Shown: piece after piece, positions 8,930-17,692 of the stretch
Layout: the number at the start of each line of letters is the position of its first letter
Numbering within the stretch: the first letter of the stretch is position 1
Source: Halomonas shengliensis
Lineage (GTDB): Bacteria > Pseudomonadota > Gammaproteobacteria > Pseudomonadales > Halomonadaceae
DNA: 64,000 bases
Direction: 5' to 3'
NCBI RefSeq assembly: GCF_900104135.1
Contig: NZ_FNIV01000009.1
Location: forward strand, 1-64,000
The notes under the pieces: generated by a model
Databases searched by the model: none
The model's input: only the letters and a program-made list of their open reading frames with translations
What the model was told of the DNA's origin: nothing
Program-made: the position numbers and the translations under genes

Positions 8930-8956
8930 AGCAGCCCGGCGCTAGGCCGGGCTGCT
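8930..8956. terminator. Hairpin between converging cysQ and polysaccharide operons
   Basis: A perfect 11-bp stem AGCAGCCCGGC / GCCGGGCTGCT encloses a 5-base loop. No T-run follows on either strand, so it is either a weak bidirectional terminator or a blocking hairpin. It lies 23 bases after the cysQ stop and before the end of the minus-strand operon. Confidence 0.6.
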
Positions 8957-9014
8957 GATACGTATTGCCAGAGATGTTCTCCCCGCCCACTACGCCATGG
9001 GCGGGATTACACAG

Positions 9015-10205
9015 TCACGCCGTCGCCTCTGCCATCACCTCGGCCAGCACCCCGCACGTCTTATCGATCTCTTCCCGCGTGAGAGTGGGATGGCAGAGAA
9101 ACATCAAACTGGTCTCGCCCAACTCGCGGGCCACCGGCAGCGGCGTTTCCGGGCGCCAGTCGGTGTGCTGGAACGCCTTCTCGCGATAGACCTCGGAACA
9201 GGAGCCGGAGAAGCACGGCACGCCGCGCGCCACCGTCGCGGCCTGGATGCGGTCGCGATCCCAGCCCGAGGCGAGGCGCTCGGGCTCGACGAAGACGTAG
9301 CACTTGTAGGCGGCGTGTTCGATGTGATCGGGAACGCCCGGCACACGCAGACCGGGGCAGTCCCGGGCGGCCTGCCAGATGCGCTCAGCGTTGGCTCGGC
9401 GCGCCGCCTTCCACGCCGGCATGCGCCCGAGCTGAATGCGCCCGATGGCGGCCTGCATCTCGGTCATGCGCCAATTGGTGCCGAAGCTCTCGTGCAGCCA
9501 GCGAAAGCCCGGCGGATGCTCGCGTTCATAGACGGCGTTCCAGCTCTTCCCGTGGTCCTTGTAGGCCCACATGCGTCGCCACAGGATCTCATCGTGGGTG
9601 GTGACCATGCCTCCTTCCCCGCCGGTGGACATGATCTTGTCCTGGCAGAACGACCAGCAGCCCACGTGGCCGATGCTGCCCACGCTGCGACCGCGATAGC
9701 GGGCGCCATGGGCCTGGGCACAATCCTCGATTACATAGAGATCGTGCTGCTCGGCCAGCGCGATCAGCTCATCCATCTCGCAGGGCCAGCCGGCCAGGTG
9801 CACCGCCATGATCGCCCGGGTGCGCGGCGTGATCTTCTCAGCCACCATCTCGGCCGTGATGTTCTGACTGTCCCGGTCGATGTCGGCGAACACCGGCACT
9901 GCGCCGGCGGTGACGATGCTGGATGCGGAGGCCAGGAAGGTGCGGGAGGTGACGATCACCTCGTCACGCCCCCTGCCCTCGCCCGAGCCGATACCCAACC
10001 CCTTCAGGGTGAGATCAAGGGCGTTGGTGCCGTTGGCCACGGCGATGGCAAAGCCCGTTTGCGCGAAGGCCGCGAACTCCTGCTCGAATTCGCGACCCTC
10101 GGTACCGGTCCAGTAGTTCACGCGGTTGGAGAGCAGCACGCGCTGCACCGCTTCGGCCTCCTCCTCAGTGAAGGAGGGCCAGGGAGAGAAAGGTCCGTTT
10201 AACAT
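9015..10205 (-). CDS. DegT/DnrJ/EryC1-family PLP sugar aminotransferase
   Basis: This 396-residue type I-fold aminotransferase is of the kind that aminates nucleotide-linked keto sugars. Seen motifs are ANGTNALDL near residue 60 (phosphate binding), EDCAQAHGARYRGR (PLP aspartate) and the Schiff-base lysine in FCQDKIMSTGGEGG, followed by NWRMTEMQAAIGRIQL. It is the last gene of the polysaccharide operon, 43 bases after the sugar transferase. PglE/PerA-type 4-amino sugar formation is the likely chemistry, but no 4,6-dehydratase (PglF/WbpM type) is present in the window, so its substrate must be made elsewhere or it has another role. Confidence 0.85.
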   Translation of the reverse strand: MLNGPFSPWPSFTEEEAEAVQRVLLSNRVNYWTGTEGREFEQEFAAFAQTGFAIAVANGTNALDLTLKGLGIGSGEGRGRDEVIVTSRTFLASASSIVTAGAVPVFADIDRDSQNITAEMVAEKITPRTRAIMAVHLAGWPCEMDELIALAEQHDLYVIEDCAQAHGARYRGRSVGSIGHVGCWSFCQDKIMSTGGEGGMVTTHDEILWRRMWAYKDHGKSWNAVYEREHPPGFRWLHESFGTNWRMTEMQAAIGRIQLGRMPAWKAARRANAERIWQAARDCPGLRVPGVPDHIEHAAYKCYVFVEPERLASGWDRDRIQAATVARGVPCFSGSCSEVYREKAFQHTDWRPETPLPVARELGETSLMFLCHPTLTREEIDKTCGVLAEVMAEATA

Positions 10206-10248
10206 ACAGCGTCCTGGGTAAGGGAACTCAGTGGATCAAGCGAGGCCG

Positions 10249-10872
10249 TCATCCAACCACCGTGCGCCAGATATAGCGCAGGTCGTCGGTCAGCCGCCAG
10301 TCACGGATGTAGTCCAGGTTGAGGCGCACCTTGTCCGGCCAGATGACCTCGCGGTTGTAGGCTTCCGGATCGTCGGCGGCGGCCAGCATCGCCTCCTCGT
10401 CACGATACTTGAGTGTCGCCGGGCCGGTGATGCCGGGACGGATGGTCAGCAGCAGCCGCTCCTCGCCCTCCAACGTGTCGGCAAAGCCCGGCACGTCCGG
10501 CCGCGGGCCGACGAAGCTCATGTCGCCCACCAGCACATTCCAGAGCTGCGGCAGCTCGTCGATCTTGGTGCGTCGAAAGAAGCGCCCCAGTGGCGTGATG
10601 CGCGGATCGCCCGATCGGGTCACCGTCGTGGTCAGTTCGCGGCTGGGGCGCATGGTCTTGATCTTCACCACGGTGAATAGCCGCCCATCCTTGCCGACAC
10701 GGCGCTGGGTGAAGAAGCCGTTGCTGCGCGTATCGAGACTGGCCGCCACCCAAGCCAACAGGATCAGCCAACCACTCAGTGTCAACCCCACAGCAGAGAC
10801 GACGACATCGAAGGCACGCTTCTGTATGGCCTGGGGCACGCTCAGTCCTTCCTGTTCAACCGCGATAGCCAT
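10249..10872 (-). CDS. Undecaprenyl-phosphate sugar-1-phosphate transferase (initiating enzyme)
   Basis: This 207-residue bacterial sugar transferase (PF02397 type, the small PglC-like form) transfers a sugar phosphate from a UDP-sugar to undecaprenyl phosphate on the inner face of the membrane, starting the repeat unit. Family features are KRAFDVVVS before a single hydrophobic hairpin (about 22-45), FTQRRVGKDGRLFTVVKIKTM, DELPQLWNVLVGDMSFVGPRPDVP and RPGITGPATLKY. It overlaps the end of the sulfotransferase gene by 17 bases. GC content is high, like the chromosome and unlike the operon core. Confidence 0.9.
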   Translation of the reverse strand: MAIAVEQEGLSVPQAIQKRAFDVVVSAVGLTLSGWLILLAWVAASLDTRSNGFFTQRRVGKDGRLFTVVKIKTMRPSRELTTTVTRSGDPRITPLGRFFRRTKIDELPQLWNVLVGDMSFVGPRPDVPGFADTLEGEERLLLTIRPGITGPATLKYRDEEAMLAAADDPEAYNREVIWPDKVRLNLDYIRDWRLTDDLRYIWRTVVG

Positions 10873-11713
10873 AACGCTCCAACGTCTCCCCGATCAACGC
10901 TTCCAACTGTGCGACTTCGCCCTCCTCCAGCGAGGCACGCCCCTTGCCGATGCTGCGGCTGGAAACCCCGGAAACAGCATCTCGCACGGCCTCGCCGCTC
11001 ACCTGCAGCCCCAGGAACTCGAACAATCGATGCAGTTCCGCCACGGGCTCGCGCACGAAGTGCTCGTAGCGCACGCGGATGACCCGATCGTCGGGCATAT
11101 CGGCGAAGGCGGCCTCGGCGTTTTCCACGCAGCGCTGCCACTGCAGGGCGCACACCTCGTTGAGCGTGTGCGTCTCCAGCAGTTGCGGCATGTCATCGAG
11201 TGTCGGGCCCCAGAACGCCAGGCGCTTCTCCCGGGAGAAAAAGCGATAGAGGCGGCTCCAGAGGTAACGGCTGCCGTAGTAGGGCAGGTCCGTGAACGGC
11301 ACGAAGCGAACCTTCTCCAGCAGATACGGAATATCGAGCTTGGCCTGCCAGCGCAGCTTGGCGGAACCGGTGGTGTCCAGCCCGTCACGGTAGATATAGA
11401 CAAAGCGGGCGCCGGGAACGGCTCGGTCGACAAAGGGTACGCGCAGGCTGTTGGCGCAGGTCTTCTCGACCACCGTATGCGCGCTGTATCGCCGCGCCAC
11501 CCACTCGAACTGCTTGCGCATATAGCTCTGCACGGCAGGCGTGGCGCGCTCGGAGGGTAGCTCGTCGGAGGGATGGCGCACGTTGCCGTGGCGCCACAAG
11601 TAGTTGATCTCGTCGCATGGCCAGGTGGCCACACCCTCGAACTGACAGAGCACGTCGCGCAGCATGTTGGTGCCGCTTCGAGGGGCACCTATTATTACCA
11701 ATGGCTGCATCAC
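10856..11713 (-). CDS. PAPS-dependent sulfotransferase, probable glycan sulfation
   Basis: This 285-residue protein has the two PAPS-binding signatures of the sulfotransferase superfamily: the 5'-phosphosulfate loop GAPRSGTNMLRD at about residues 9-20 and the 3'-phosphate motif YIYRDGLDTTGSA near residue 108. No signal peptide or membrane span is obvious, so it should act in the cytosol on a lipid-linked or nucleotide-linked sugar. It sits between a glycosyltransferase (4-base ATGA overlap) and the initiating sugar transferase. This places it in repeat-unit assembly, and the complete PAPS-making set cysD-cysNC is 3 kb away. The acceptor cannot be told from sequence. Confidence 0.88.
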   Translation of the reverse strand: MMQPLVIIGAPRSGTNMLRDVLCQFEGVATWPCDEINYLWRHGNVRHPSDELPSERATPAVQSYMRKQFEWVARRYSAHTVVEKTCANSLRVPFVDRAVPGARFVYIYRDGLDTTGSAKLRWQAKLDIPYLLEKVRFVPFTDLPYYGSRYLWSRLYRFFSREKRLAFWGPTLDDMPQLLETHTLNEVCALQWQRCVENAEAAFADMPDDRVIRVRYEHFVREPVAELHRLFEFLGLQVSGEAVRDAVSGVSSRSIGKGRASLEEGEVAQLEALIGETLERYGYRG

Positions 11714-12954
11714 TTAATGGTCTTCTTGAGAGAGTGGAAAAGCTCGTAGTATTTATTAGCGACAACAGAAAATTCATGATTGTCGTAAAAGTAGTTCGCG
11801 CCGGCTTTTCCGAGCTTATGACAAAGAGACGGATTCTCCTTCAAGCGCATCACAGCATTAGCAATCATGGAAGGATTTCCTGAAGGAACCGTGATACCGC
11901 ACCTAGCAAAAGCCACGGGATCATAGTCTGTCTTATAGCTGGCGATGACGGGCTTCCCTGCATGCATGTACTCAAAGAGTTTATTGCAGGAGATACCGTA
12001 GCGATTCGCTTCGACGTCCTTCAATCCTACATAGCACGCATTAAAGCTCTGCAATTCCCTCAAAACATCGGATTTTGGAACCGGGCCCACAAACTCGATA
12101 TTCGTCAGCTCATACTGCTTAGCCATATCGCGTAACTTATTGAGATCCTCGCCGCCGCCCACAATGCGGAATCGAATCTGCCGATCATCTTGCAACAGCC
12201 GGGCGGCTTCAATCAGATCATTAATACCATAATAACTACTTAAGGCGCCAACATAGCCAACTACGAAAGGTGATTCAGGTGTGCTCAAATCACCACTGCC
12301 ACATCCTTCTTCAGGAAGCAAGGACACCTCAGGTACTTTATCCACATAAAAGCCGTTAGGGGCATAGAAAAAACGTTGGACGTCGAAGTCATACATCTGC
12401 TGGAAGTAATCCTTGTCGCCTGGCTTGACGGAAGCAATGACATCGGCCTTCCTAACGGCGAACCACTCGGTGAACTTCAATAGCAGCAAGTATGGATGGT
12501 AGGCAGGTGCTCCGCTCAGACCGCGAATAACCAAGGGCCATAGGTCTCTTACTTCATATAGTAAGGGAACTTTTCGCTGATGGGCTAGGCGATTTGCCGC
12601 ATAGATCACAAAAGGGTGTGGTGATGAAGCAACTACCACGTCAACGTCTGCTGGAACAAGATCCGATGTGGCATACCGATATGCTTTGAAGGCAAACTGA
12701 AACTGGTTAAAAACCTGGCCTAGCCGGCGCTGATAGGATCTAGTTTTCAACCAGACATACTTGATGCCATCAATATTCTCATGGGTGACATCTCCATCAG
12801 TATTTGGAAGTTCATGATATTTATGAAAATAAGACGAGCTCACAATAGTGATTCTAAAGTCCAAATCGCGGAGCGCCTTCCCAAGGAAGTACCAGCGCAT
12901 ATTGGGGCCATGGTAGGGCGAGCCACCGCCATGGGTCATGATCACGATGTGCAT
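11710..12954 (-). CDS. Glycosyltransferase family 4, WbuB-like
   Basis: This 414-residue GT-B enzyme has the opening HIVIMTHGGGSPYHGPNMRWYFLGKAL typical of the WbuB/FnlB-neighbour group that adds an aminosugar to the lipid carrier. The donor-site region near the C terminus reads ISCNKLFEYMHAGKPVIASY. It overlaps the sulfotransferase start by 4 bases (ATGA). This is the first gene of the AT-rich core: base composition changes sharply at its stop codon. Donor and acceptor are not predictable. Confidence 0.85.
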   Translation of the reverse strand: MHIVIMTHGGGSPYHGPNMRWYFLGKALRDLDFRITIVSSSYFHKYHELPNTDGDVTHENIDGIKYVWLKTRSYQRRLGQVFNQFQFAFKAYRYATSDLVPADVDVVVASSPHPFVIYAANRLAHQRKVPLLYEVRDLWPLVIRGLSGAPAYHPYLLLLKFTEWFAVRKADVIASVKPGDKDYFQQMYDFDVQRFFYAPNGFYVDKVPEVSLLPEEGCGSGDLSTPESPFVVGYVGALSSYYGINDLIEAARLLQDDRQIRFRIVGGGEDLNKLRDMAKQYELTNIEFVGPVPKSDVLRELQSFNACYVGLKDVEANRYGISCNKLFEYMHAGKPVIASYKTDYDPVAFARCGITVPSGNPSMIANAVMRLKENPSLCHKLGKAGANYFYDNHEFSVVANKYYELFHSLKKTIK

Positions 12955-13019
12955 TCATTATTTCCAAACACGTTATAAAAAACTCGAAACAAAAAATCTG
13001 ATCAGCCGTTTAAGTACGC

Positions 13020-14081
13020 TTACACTAGGTGTTCAACAATTCTTTCTGCGGCATTCCCACCGCCATATAGATGCTGATGATCTTCAATCGCTCGACCAAA
13101 GTGGGTGCTGGAATGAGCAATGATTTCTTCCTGGTTGGCGCCAACCAGATGGTTAGCTCCGGCAGAGATAAGCTCAACCCACTCTGTCTGATCACGCATT
13201 GTGATACACGCCTTGCCGAAGAAAAAGGCCTCTTTCTGCACCCCTCCGCTATCTGTCAGGACCAGACTACAGTGGTTGAGGAGCCAGACCATCTCGAAGT
13301 AGCCCACCGGGTCAATGACATTCACCTCTAGTGATAACCCAGCCTTGTCAATCGCGGCACGAGTGCGCGGGTGCAATGGCAAAACGACTGGCGCCACGCT
13401 CTGGTGTACATGGTTAAGCGCCGAAATGATGGCAGTCAGACGTTCAGGATCATCAGTATTCTCCGCACGGTGCAATGTGCCTAGCACGAAGTTGCGATTC
13501 ACTATAAAGTCACGTGGCGCCACCGCACGCTGAGCAAAAAACAACGCCGCATCTTGCATCACGTCACCGACCTGAAGCACATTGACCGGCTTGCTTGCAA
13601 AGCCTTCCTTATCCAGGTTACGAACTGCAGTGTCGGTGGGGCAGAACAGCATATCGCTGATTTGATCGGTGAGAATACGATTGATTTCCTCGGGCATTCG
13701 CATGTTGAAGCTACGCAGTCCTGCCTCAACATGCGCTACCGGAACATGCAACTTGGCAGCTGCAAGCGCGCCCGCCAAGGTAGAATTAGTATCGCCGTAG
13801 ACCAGCACTCGATCTGGTTTATACTCTAGAATGCCCTGCTCTATCTCCGCCAGCATCCTGCCCGTCATAACACCATGGTTACCACCATGGATATCTAGTT
13901 GAATATCCGGCTTAGGGATGCCTAGTTGATTGAAGAAGATATCCGACATATTAGCATCGAAATGCTGACCGGTATGCAGCATGATCTCTTCGATACCGTC
14001 AGTCTTTTTGATGGTACGGGATACCACGCTAGCCTTGATGAACTGCGGGCGTGCACCTATGATTGTAAGAATTCGTTGCAT
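13020..14081 (-). CDS. wbpI: UDP-GlcNAc(3NAc)A 2-epimerase (WbpI), WecB family
   Basis: This 353-residue member of the UDP-GlcNAc 2-epimerase family has GARPQFIKASVVSR, HTGQHFDANMSDIFFNQLGI, VYGDTNSTLAGALAAAKL, HVEAGLRSFNMRMPEEINRILTD and SGGVQKEAFFFGK. The wording matches WbpI-type enzymes, and because wbpA, wbpB, wbpE and wbpD are all in the same operon I assign conversion of UDP-GlcNAc(3NAc)A to UDP-ManNAc(3NAc)A. Plain WecB is the alternative. The frame is open 31 codons further upstream, but the ATG at 14081 starts exactly at the conserved MxxILTIIGARPQ N terminus. Confidence 0.85.
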   Translation of the reverse strand: MQRILTIIGARPQFIKASVVSRTIKKTDGIEEIMLHTGQHFDANMSDIFFNQLGIPKPDIQLDIHGGNHGVMTGRMLAEIEQGILEYKPDRVLVYGDTNSTLAGALAAAKLHVPVAHVEAGLRSFNMRMPEEINRILTDQISDMLFCPTDTAVRNLDKEGFASKPVNVLQVGDVMQDAALFFAQRAVAPRDFIVNRNFVLGTLHRAENTDDPERLTAIISALNHVHQSVAPVVLPLHPRTRAAIDKAGLSLEVNVIDPVGYFEMVWLLNHCSLVLTDSGGVQKEAFFFGKACITMRDQTEWVELISAGANHLVGANQEEIIAHSSTHFGRAIEDHQHLYGGGNAAERIVEHLV

Positions 14082-14088
14082 AAATTCA

Positions 14089-15195
14089 CTACTTAGCCAA
14101 AGAGGAGTAAAGTTCAAAGAGCTTTTTTTCTTCGATGCTCCAGTTGTACTGATCTTGAACAGCTCGTTGCCCATTGCGGCCCATATTTTTGACCGCTTCT
14201 GGATGAGCTACCAAATAGTCAATAGCCTCAGCTATCGCTTTGGGGTCAAGTGGATCGACACAGAGACCACACTGGTTGCCTTCAATAATCTCTTTCCAAA
14301 GAGGAAAATTTGAACCTATAACGGGCACACCAGCACTCATGTACTCGAACATTTTGTTAGGCTGGGCATCAATGTGGTTGGGTAAAGGAAGAAAAGTGAC
14401 CAAACCCGCTACTGATTGAGCCAGCAAATCACGGACCTGCTCCCGGTTCGCAAAGCCCATGGCATCGACTTTCGACCAGCCAAAACTAGATAGAGCGAAT
14501 TGCTGTGTACTTTTCTTATTAAATTGACCAGCCAACTTAAGTCTCGCATCCGACTCCACCTGCCCCATAGCCTGAACGACTTGCAAAATACCACGAATCT
14601 CGCTAATGCTGCCAACGTAACATATCTTGTTTCTTTTCTTTGAATAGTCAACTTCAAAGTTAGATAGCTCACAAACCAACGGATAATTGTTGATATCCAC
14701 AGACAGAACGCCCATGGCGGCAAACTTGTCACGGATATAAGGCGTGGCTGCTATCACCGCATCAAACTTACGACATGCCCAGCTTTCGTAAGCTGCAAAA
14801 GCCTTCGACAAAATCCACTTAGCATGTTTGTTTAGATAGGCCTTACCCAAAATCTGTTTCGGAACATCTTCGTGAGAATCAAAAATTACTATTTTTCCCA
14901 TTTTTTTCAGTTTCAAACCAATGGGAAGCAACTCAGGATCATGCAGATGGTATAAATCTGCATCTAGACAACATGCCTTTTGTAATACTCGTTTCGTAGC
15001 ATTTAGGATGCGAGCCAGACGACCTTGTGACTTACCAACATCATAAATAGTTACTTTATTCTTATAATCATCCCCTTCTCCATCAGCCACAATAAGACAA
15101 ACAGAAAATTCGCTATTCGAAAGAGAAGCACACTCTTTTATAAAAATACGAGTATCCGAGCGGTGATGCACGGTAGTTAAGTGTGCAACCTTCAT
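14089..15195 (-). CDS. Glycosyltransferase family 4
   Basis: This 368-residue GT-B enzyme begins [21 protein letters not shown]. The middle has [12 protein letters not shown] and [10 protein letters not shown], found in many GT4 polysaccharide enzymes, and the nucleotide-sugar site region is [18 protein letters not shown]. It overlaps the upstream glycosyltransferase gene by 4 bases and is followed by wbpI after 7 bases. The sugar specificity is unknown. Codon use is AT-rich. Confidence 0.83.
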   Translation of the reverse strand: MKVAHLTTVHHRSDTRIFIKECASLSNSEFSVCLIVADGEGDDYKNKVTIYDVGKSQGRLARILNATKRVLQKACCLDADLYHLHDPELLPIGLKLKKMGKIVIFDSHEDVPKQILGKAYLNKHAKWILSKAFAAYESWACRKFDAVIAATPYIRDKFAAMGVLSVDINNYPLVCELSNFEVDYSKKRNKICYVGSISEIRGILQVVQAMGQVESDARLKLAGQFNKKSTQQFALSSFGWSKVDAMGFANREQVRDLLAQSVAGLVTFLPLPNHIDAQPNKMFEYMSAGVPVIGSNFPLWKEIIEGNQCGLCVDPLDPKAIAEAIDYLVAHPEAVKNMGRNGQRAVQDQYNWSIEEKKLFELYSSLAK

Positions 15196-16340
15196 CGATT
15201 GCCCTCATTTAACTGTACCAGGAAATGATAAAGCTCAGACAATTTTTTACCTTCATTCCTCCATGTCAACCCTTCTACTCGTTCTAGCAGCCCTTCTCTA
15301 AGAGACACTCCGTCTTGTAATGTTAACTTCCTAAGGAAATTAGAAACTGACTCAACATCATTTTCAACTACCCACCCGGCTTGATGTTTTTTTACAACTT
15401 CAGCCTGATCAGGAAGAGGGGACGCCAAAACAGGTAAGCCTGCGAGCAAACTTTCAAATAACTTATTAGGAAGACAGTAACGATGATTTAGACATGTATC
15501 CTCATACAAACAAATTCCAACATCCGCACCCGAAGCATGAGAAACAACATCTTTGGGTGGGACTGGATCCTTGTAATGAATACGAAAATCATTCTGTGCG
15601 GCGTTTCGTACAGTGTTTTCTAATGGCCCATTTCCCATAAAGACTATATGGTGCGGAACACCTTCTTGTTGAAAAGCTTCAAGCGCTATCTCAATTCCGC
15701 GCCCTTTGCTTAACCCGCCTAAGTATATGAATAGAAGGGCGTGATCAGGAATACCAAGAATCTCGCGCAGTGGCACAGCATCAATTGACTCTTCAACGGG
15801 AGCGGGAATGTTCCGAATGAGGTGAACTGGAATTTCAGGGTATCGTTCCCCGTACCACTTCTGAATAGATGGACTGACTGTAATCATGGCATCTACTTTG
15901 GGTATGAGCCGTTTCTCCAAACTTTTCGCTAAAGATTGGCGCGCACCTCGGGCGCCAGCTGTTTCAGTCTCAAGCTCATGCGCATCATATATAAGCCGCG
16001 CTCCTGTGATCTGTTTAAGGCGCACAGCTATTGGCAATGGTGTCAAGTCGTGGCAGTGGATCACATTTAGGCCTGAGTTCCGGTAACGCCGAACCAGTAA
16101 GCGGTACCATTCGGCATACTTAATAAATTGACTCACTAAATCCTTTGGAAACTTCCTTGTACGCAGTGAAGCCCTCCAAATTGTACGGCCATCATCAATT
16201 TTTTCATTTACAGGAAACCCGTCCTCCTTAAGACCTGAAATTTCTAATCTATTAAAAAGCTCACTCTCAAGAATACTCTCAGTTTCTTTCAAAACACGAG
16301 AATCATGACTTACCGAGTTTCTAACTATATGTAAATTCAT
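15192..16340 (-). CDS. Glycosyltransferase family 4
   Basis: This 382-residue GT-B enzyme has [15 protein letters not shown] and YDAHELETE in the N-terminal domain, and [15 protein letters not shown] and [26 protein letters not shown] in the donor-binding domain. It overlaps the next GT4 by 4 bases, so three GT4 enzymes lie in this operon. Together with the initiating transferase this suggests a repeat unit of about four sugars. AT-rich. Confidence 0.83.
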   Translation of the reverse strand: MNLHIVRNSVSHDSRVLKETESILESELFNRLEISGLKEDGFPVNEKIDDGRTIWRASLRTRKFPKDLVSQFIKYAEWYRLLVRRYRNSGLNVIHCHDLTPLPIAVRLKQITGARLIYDAHELETETAGARGARQSLAKSLEKRLIPKVDAMITVSPSIQKWYGERYPEIPVHLIRNIPAPVEESIDAVPLREILGIPDHALLFIYLGGLSKGRGIEIALEAFQQEGVPHHIVFMGNGPLENTVRNAAQNDFRIHYKDPVPPKDVVSHASGADVGICLYEDTCLNHRYCLPNKLFESLLAGLPVLASPLPDQAEVVKKHQAGWVVENDVESVSNFLRKLTLQDGVSLREGLLERVEGLTWRNEGKKLSELYHFLVQLNEGNR

Positions 16341-16366
16341 GCGGAAATGCCTGCGTCTTTATGCTA

Positions 16367-17692
16367 TTAAAAATGACTATACTTTATATTGGCTTTCGAT
16401 AGGCGATCTGCTGTGATTAGCAACAAAAAACCAGCCACAAGTGTCACTGGAAACATTGACCAACTGAAGCCACTGAAAGCAAACCTACCAAGTTGCAAAC
16501 CAATCCAGACGGTAGCAACTGCTTTTATGTGCGGTCTGACAATAAAACCTATACACCACTTCCAGAAAAAGAAGTAAGCGCCGACATACAAGGGAGCGAC
16601 TAATACTCCCACCCACCCAAAGTTAGCATATGCTTCCCCCCAATACATCGTTGGTTGAGAGCCCACCACCCCCCGCTCCGCGAAATGAGGATTGACTATT
16701 TTCATTACCTCAGTGGTAATTTGATAGTGATCAAAAGGGAATATTCCGCTAGGATTAGGGAAGCTCCTACCCAAGAGATAATCTACTTTTTCTGGAAATA
16801 TCCAAAGATAATTATAAGCACCGCTTAACTGTCCTGTAAGTGCTCTAGAGGCTGTAGATGACAGTGCTGAAATAAAGCTTCCACTACCCATAAACAATAT
16901 GTACATTATCAAAACTGCTGCCAAAGAAACCAGGCTCATAGAAAGCATCTTTGCTGTTGATAACATTTTTCCTGATCGCAAGTATGAATGTACTAAAAAG
17001 ATTGTTGCTAAAAAGAAAACAAATGGAGCTTTTTGCGCTGTCATTGTAAGAAAAAAAGAAGTACATAAGAAAAAAATTGAGAATAAAAACCAACCGAACA
17101 CTGATCGATATGTCAAGGCTAAAGCATAAAGGGCCAATGAACAAACCCAACTTAAATCATAAAAAAACAAACTATACCAATGATAAGAACCAGAGAAATT
17201 ATTAGTCATATTGCTACGTGATTGAGCAACACTTTTTCCACTTAATGATTCTAATATTGCTAAGCTGTCTATTTTGCTTATATAGACATAGGTGACAAAC
17301 AAGACAACTGAAAATATTAAAGACCAAAACAAAAAAATAGGAGTCAGTGCATTTATATTCTCGTTTTCTTCATCTTTTACGGGATAGTTTAAAAATCTTT
17401 TTTTCCTTGAAATAGAGTCAAGAATGCCATAAGCTAGTATAGCTCCTATTAAAGACCATGAAGCAGCCAACATTGCTGTTACAATAATTTTTATATCTGT
17501 AATGCCAGTCATGACTCGGTAATCATCTAACTTAAAATAAAGTATTGGATATCCAAGAAATGACATCAAAACAGTCAAAGATAAAAATATTTGTATTTCA
17601 CTGATCTTGCCAATTGTCAATTTTGTAGCTTTTGTGATAAAAATAAATATAAAAAGGGTTGCCGCCCAGACAAGTAAAAACAATATCGTCAT
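16367..17692 (-). CDS. wzy: Oligosaccharide repeat-unit polymerase (Wzy-like)
   Basis: This 441-residue protein is strongly hydrophobic, with about ten to twelve predicted membrane segments and a larger periplasmic stretch around residues 290-360 containing SFPNPSGIFPFDHYQITTEVMK and GSQPTMYWGEAYANFGWVGVL. That arrangement is characteristic of O-antigen polymerases, which join lipid-linked repeat units in the periplasm. Sequence conservation in the family is too low for a specific match; the call rests on topology and its place between wzx and glycosyltransferase genes. It overlaps the upstream gene by 4 bases. Confidence 0.75.
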   Translation of the reverse strand: MTILFLLVWAATLFIFIFITKATKLTIGKISEIQIFLSLTVLMSFLGYPILYFKLDDYRVMTGITDIKIIVTAMLAASWSLIGAILAYGILDSISRKKRFLNYPVKDEENENINALTPIFLFWSLIFSVVLFVTYVYISKIDSLAILESLSGKSVAQSRSNMTNNFSGSYHWYSLFFYDLSWVCSLALYALALTYRSVFGWFLFSIFFLCTSFFLTMTAQKAPFVFFLATIFLVHSYLRSGKMLSTAKMLSMSLVSLAAVLIMYILFMGSGSFISALSSTASRALTGQLSGAYNYLWIFPEKVDYLLGRSFPNPSGIFPFDHYQITTEVMKIVNPHFAERGVVGSQPTMYWGEAYANFGWVGVLVAPLYVGAYFFFWKWCIGFIVRPHIKAVATVWIGLQLGRFAFSGFSWSMFPVTLVAGFLLLITADRLSKANIKYSHF

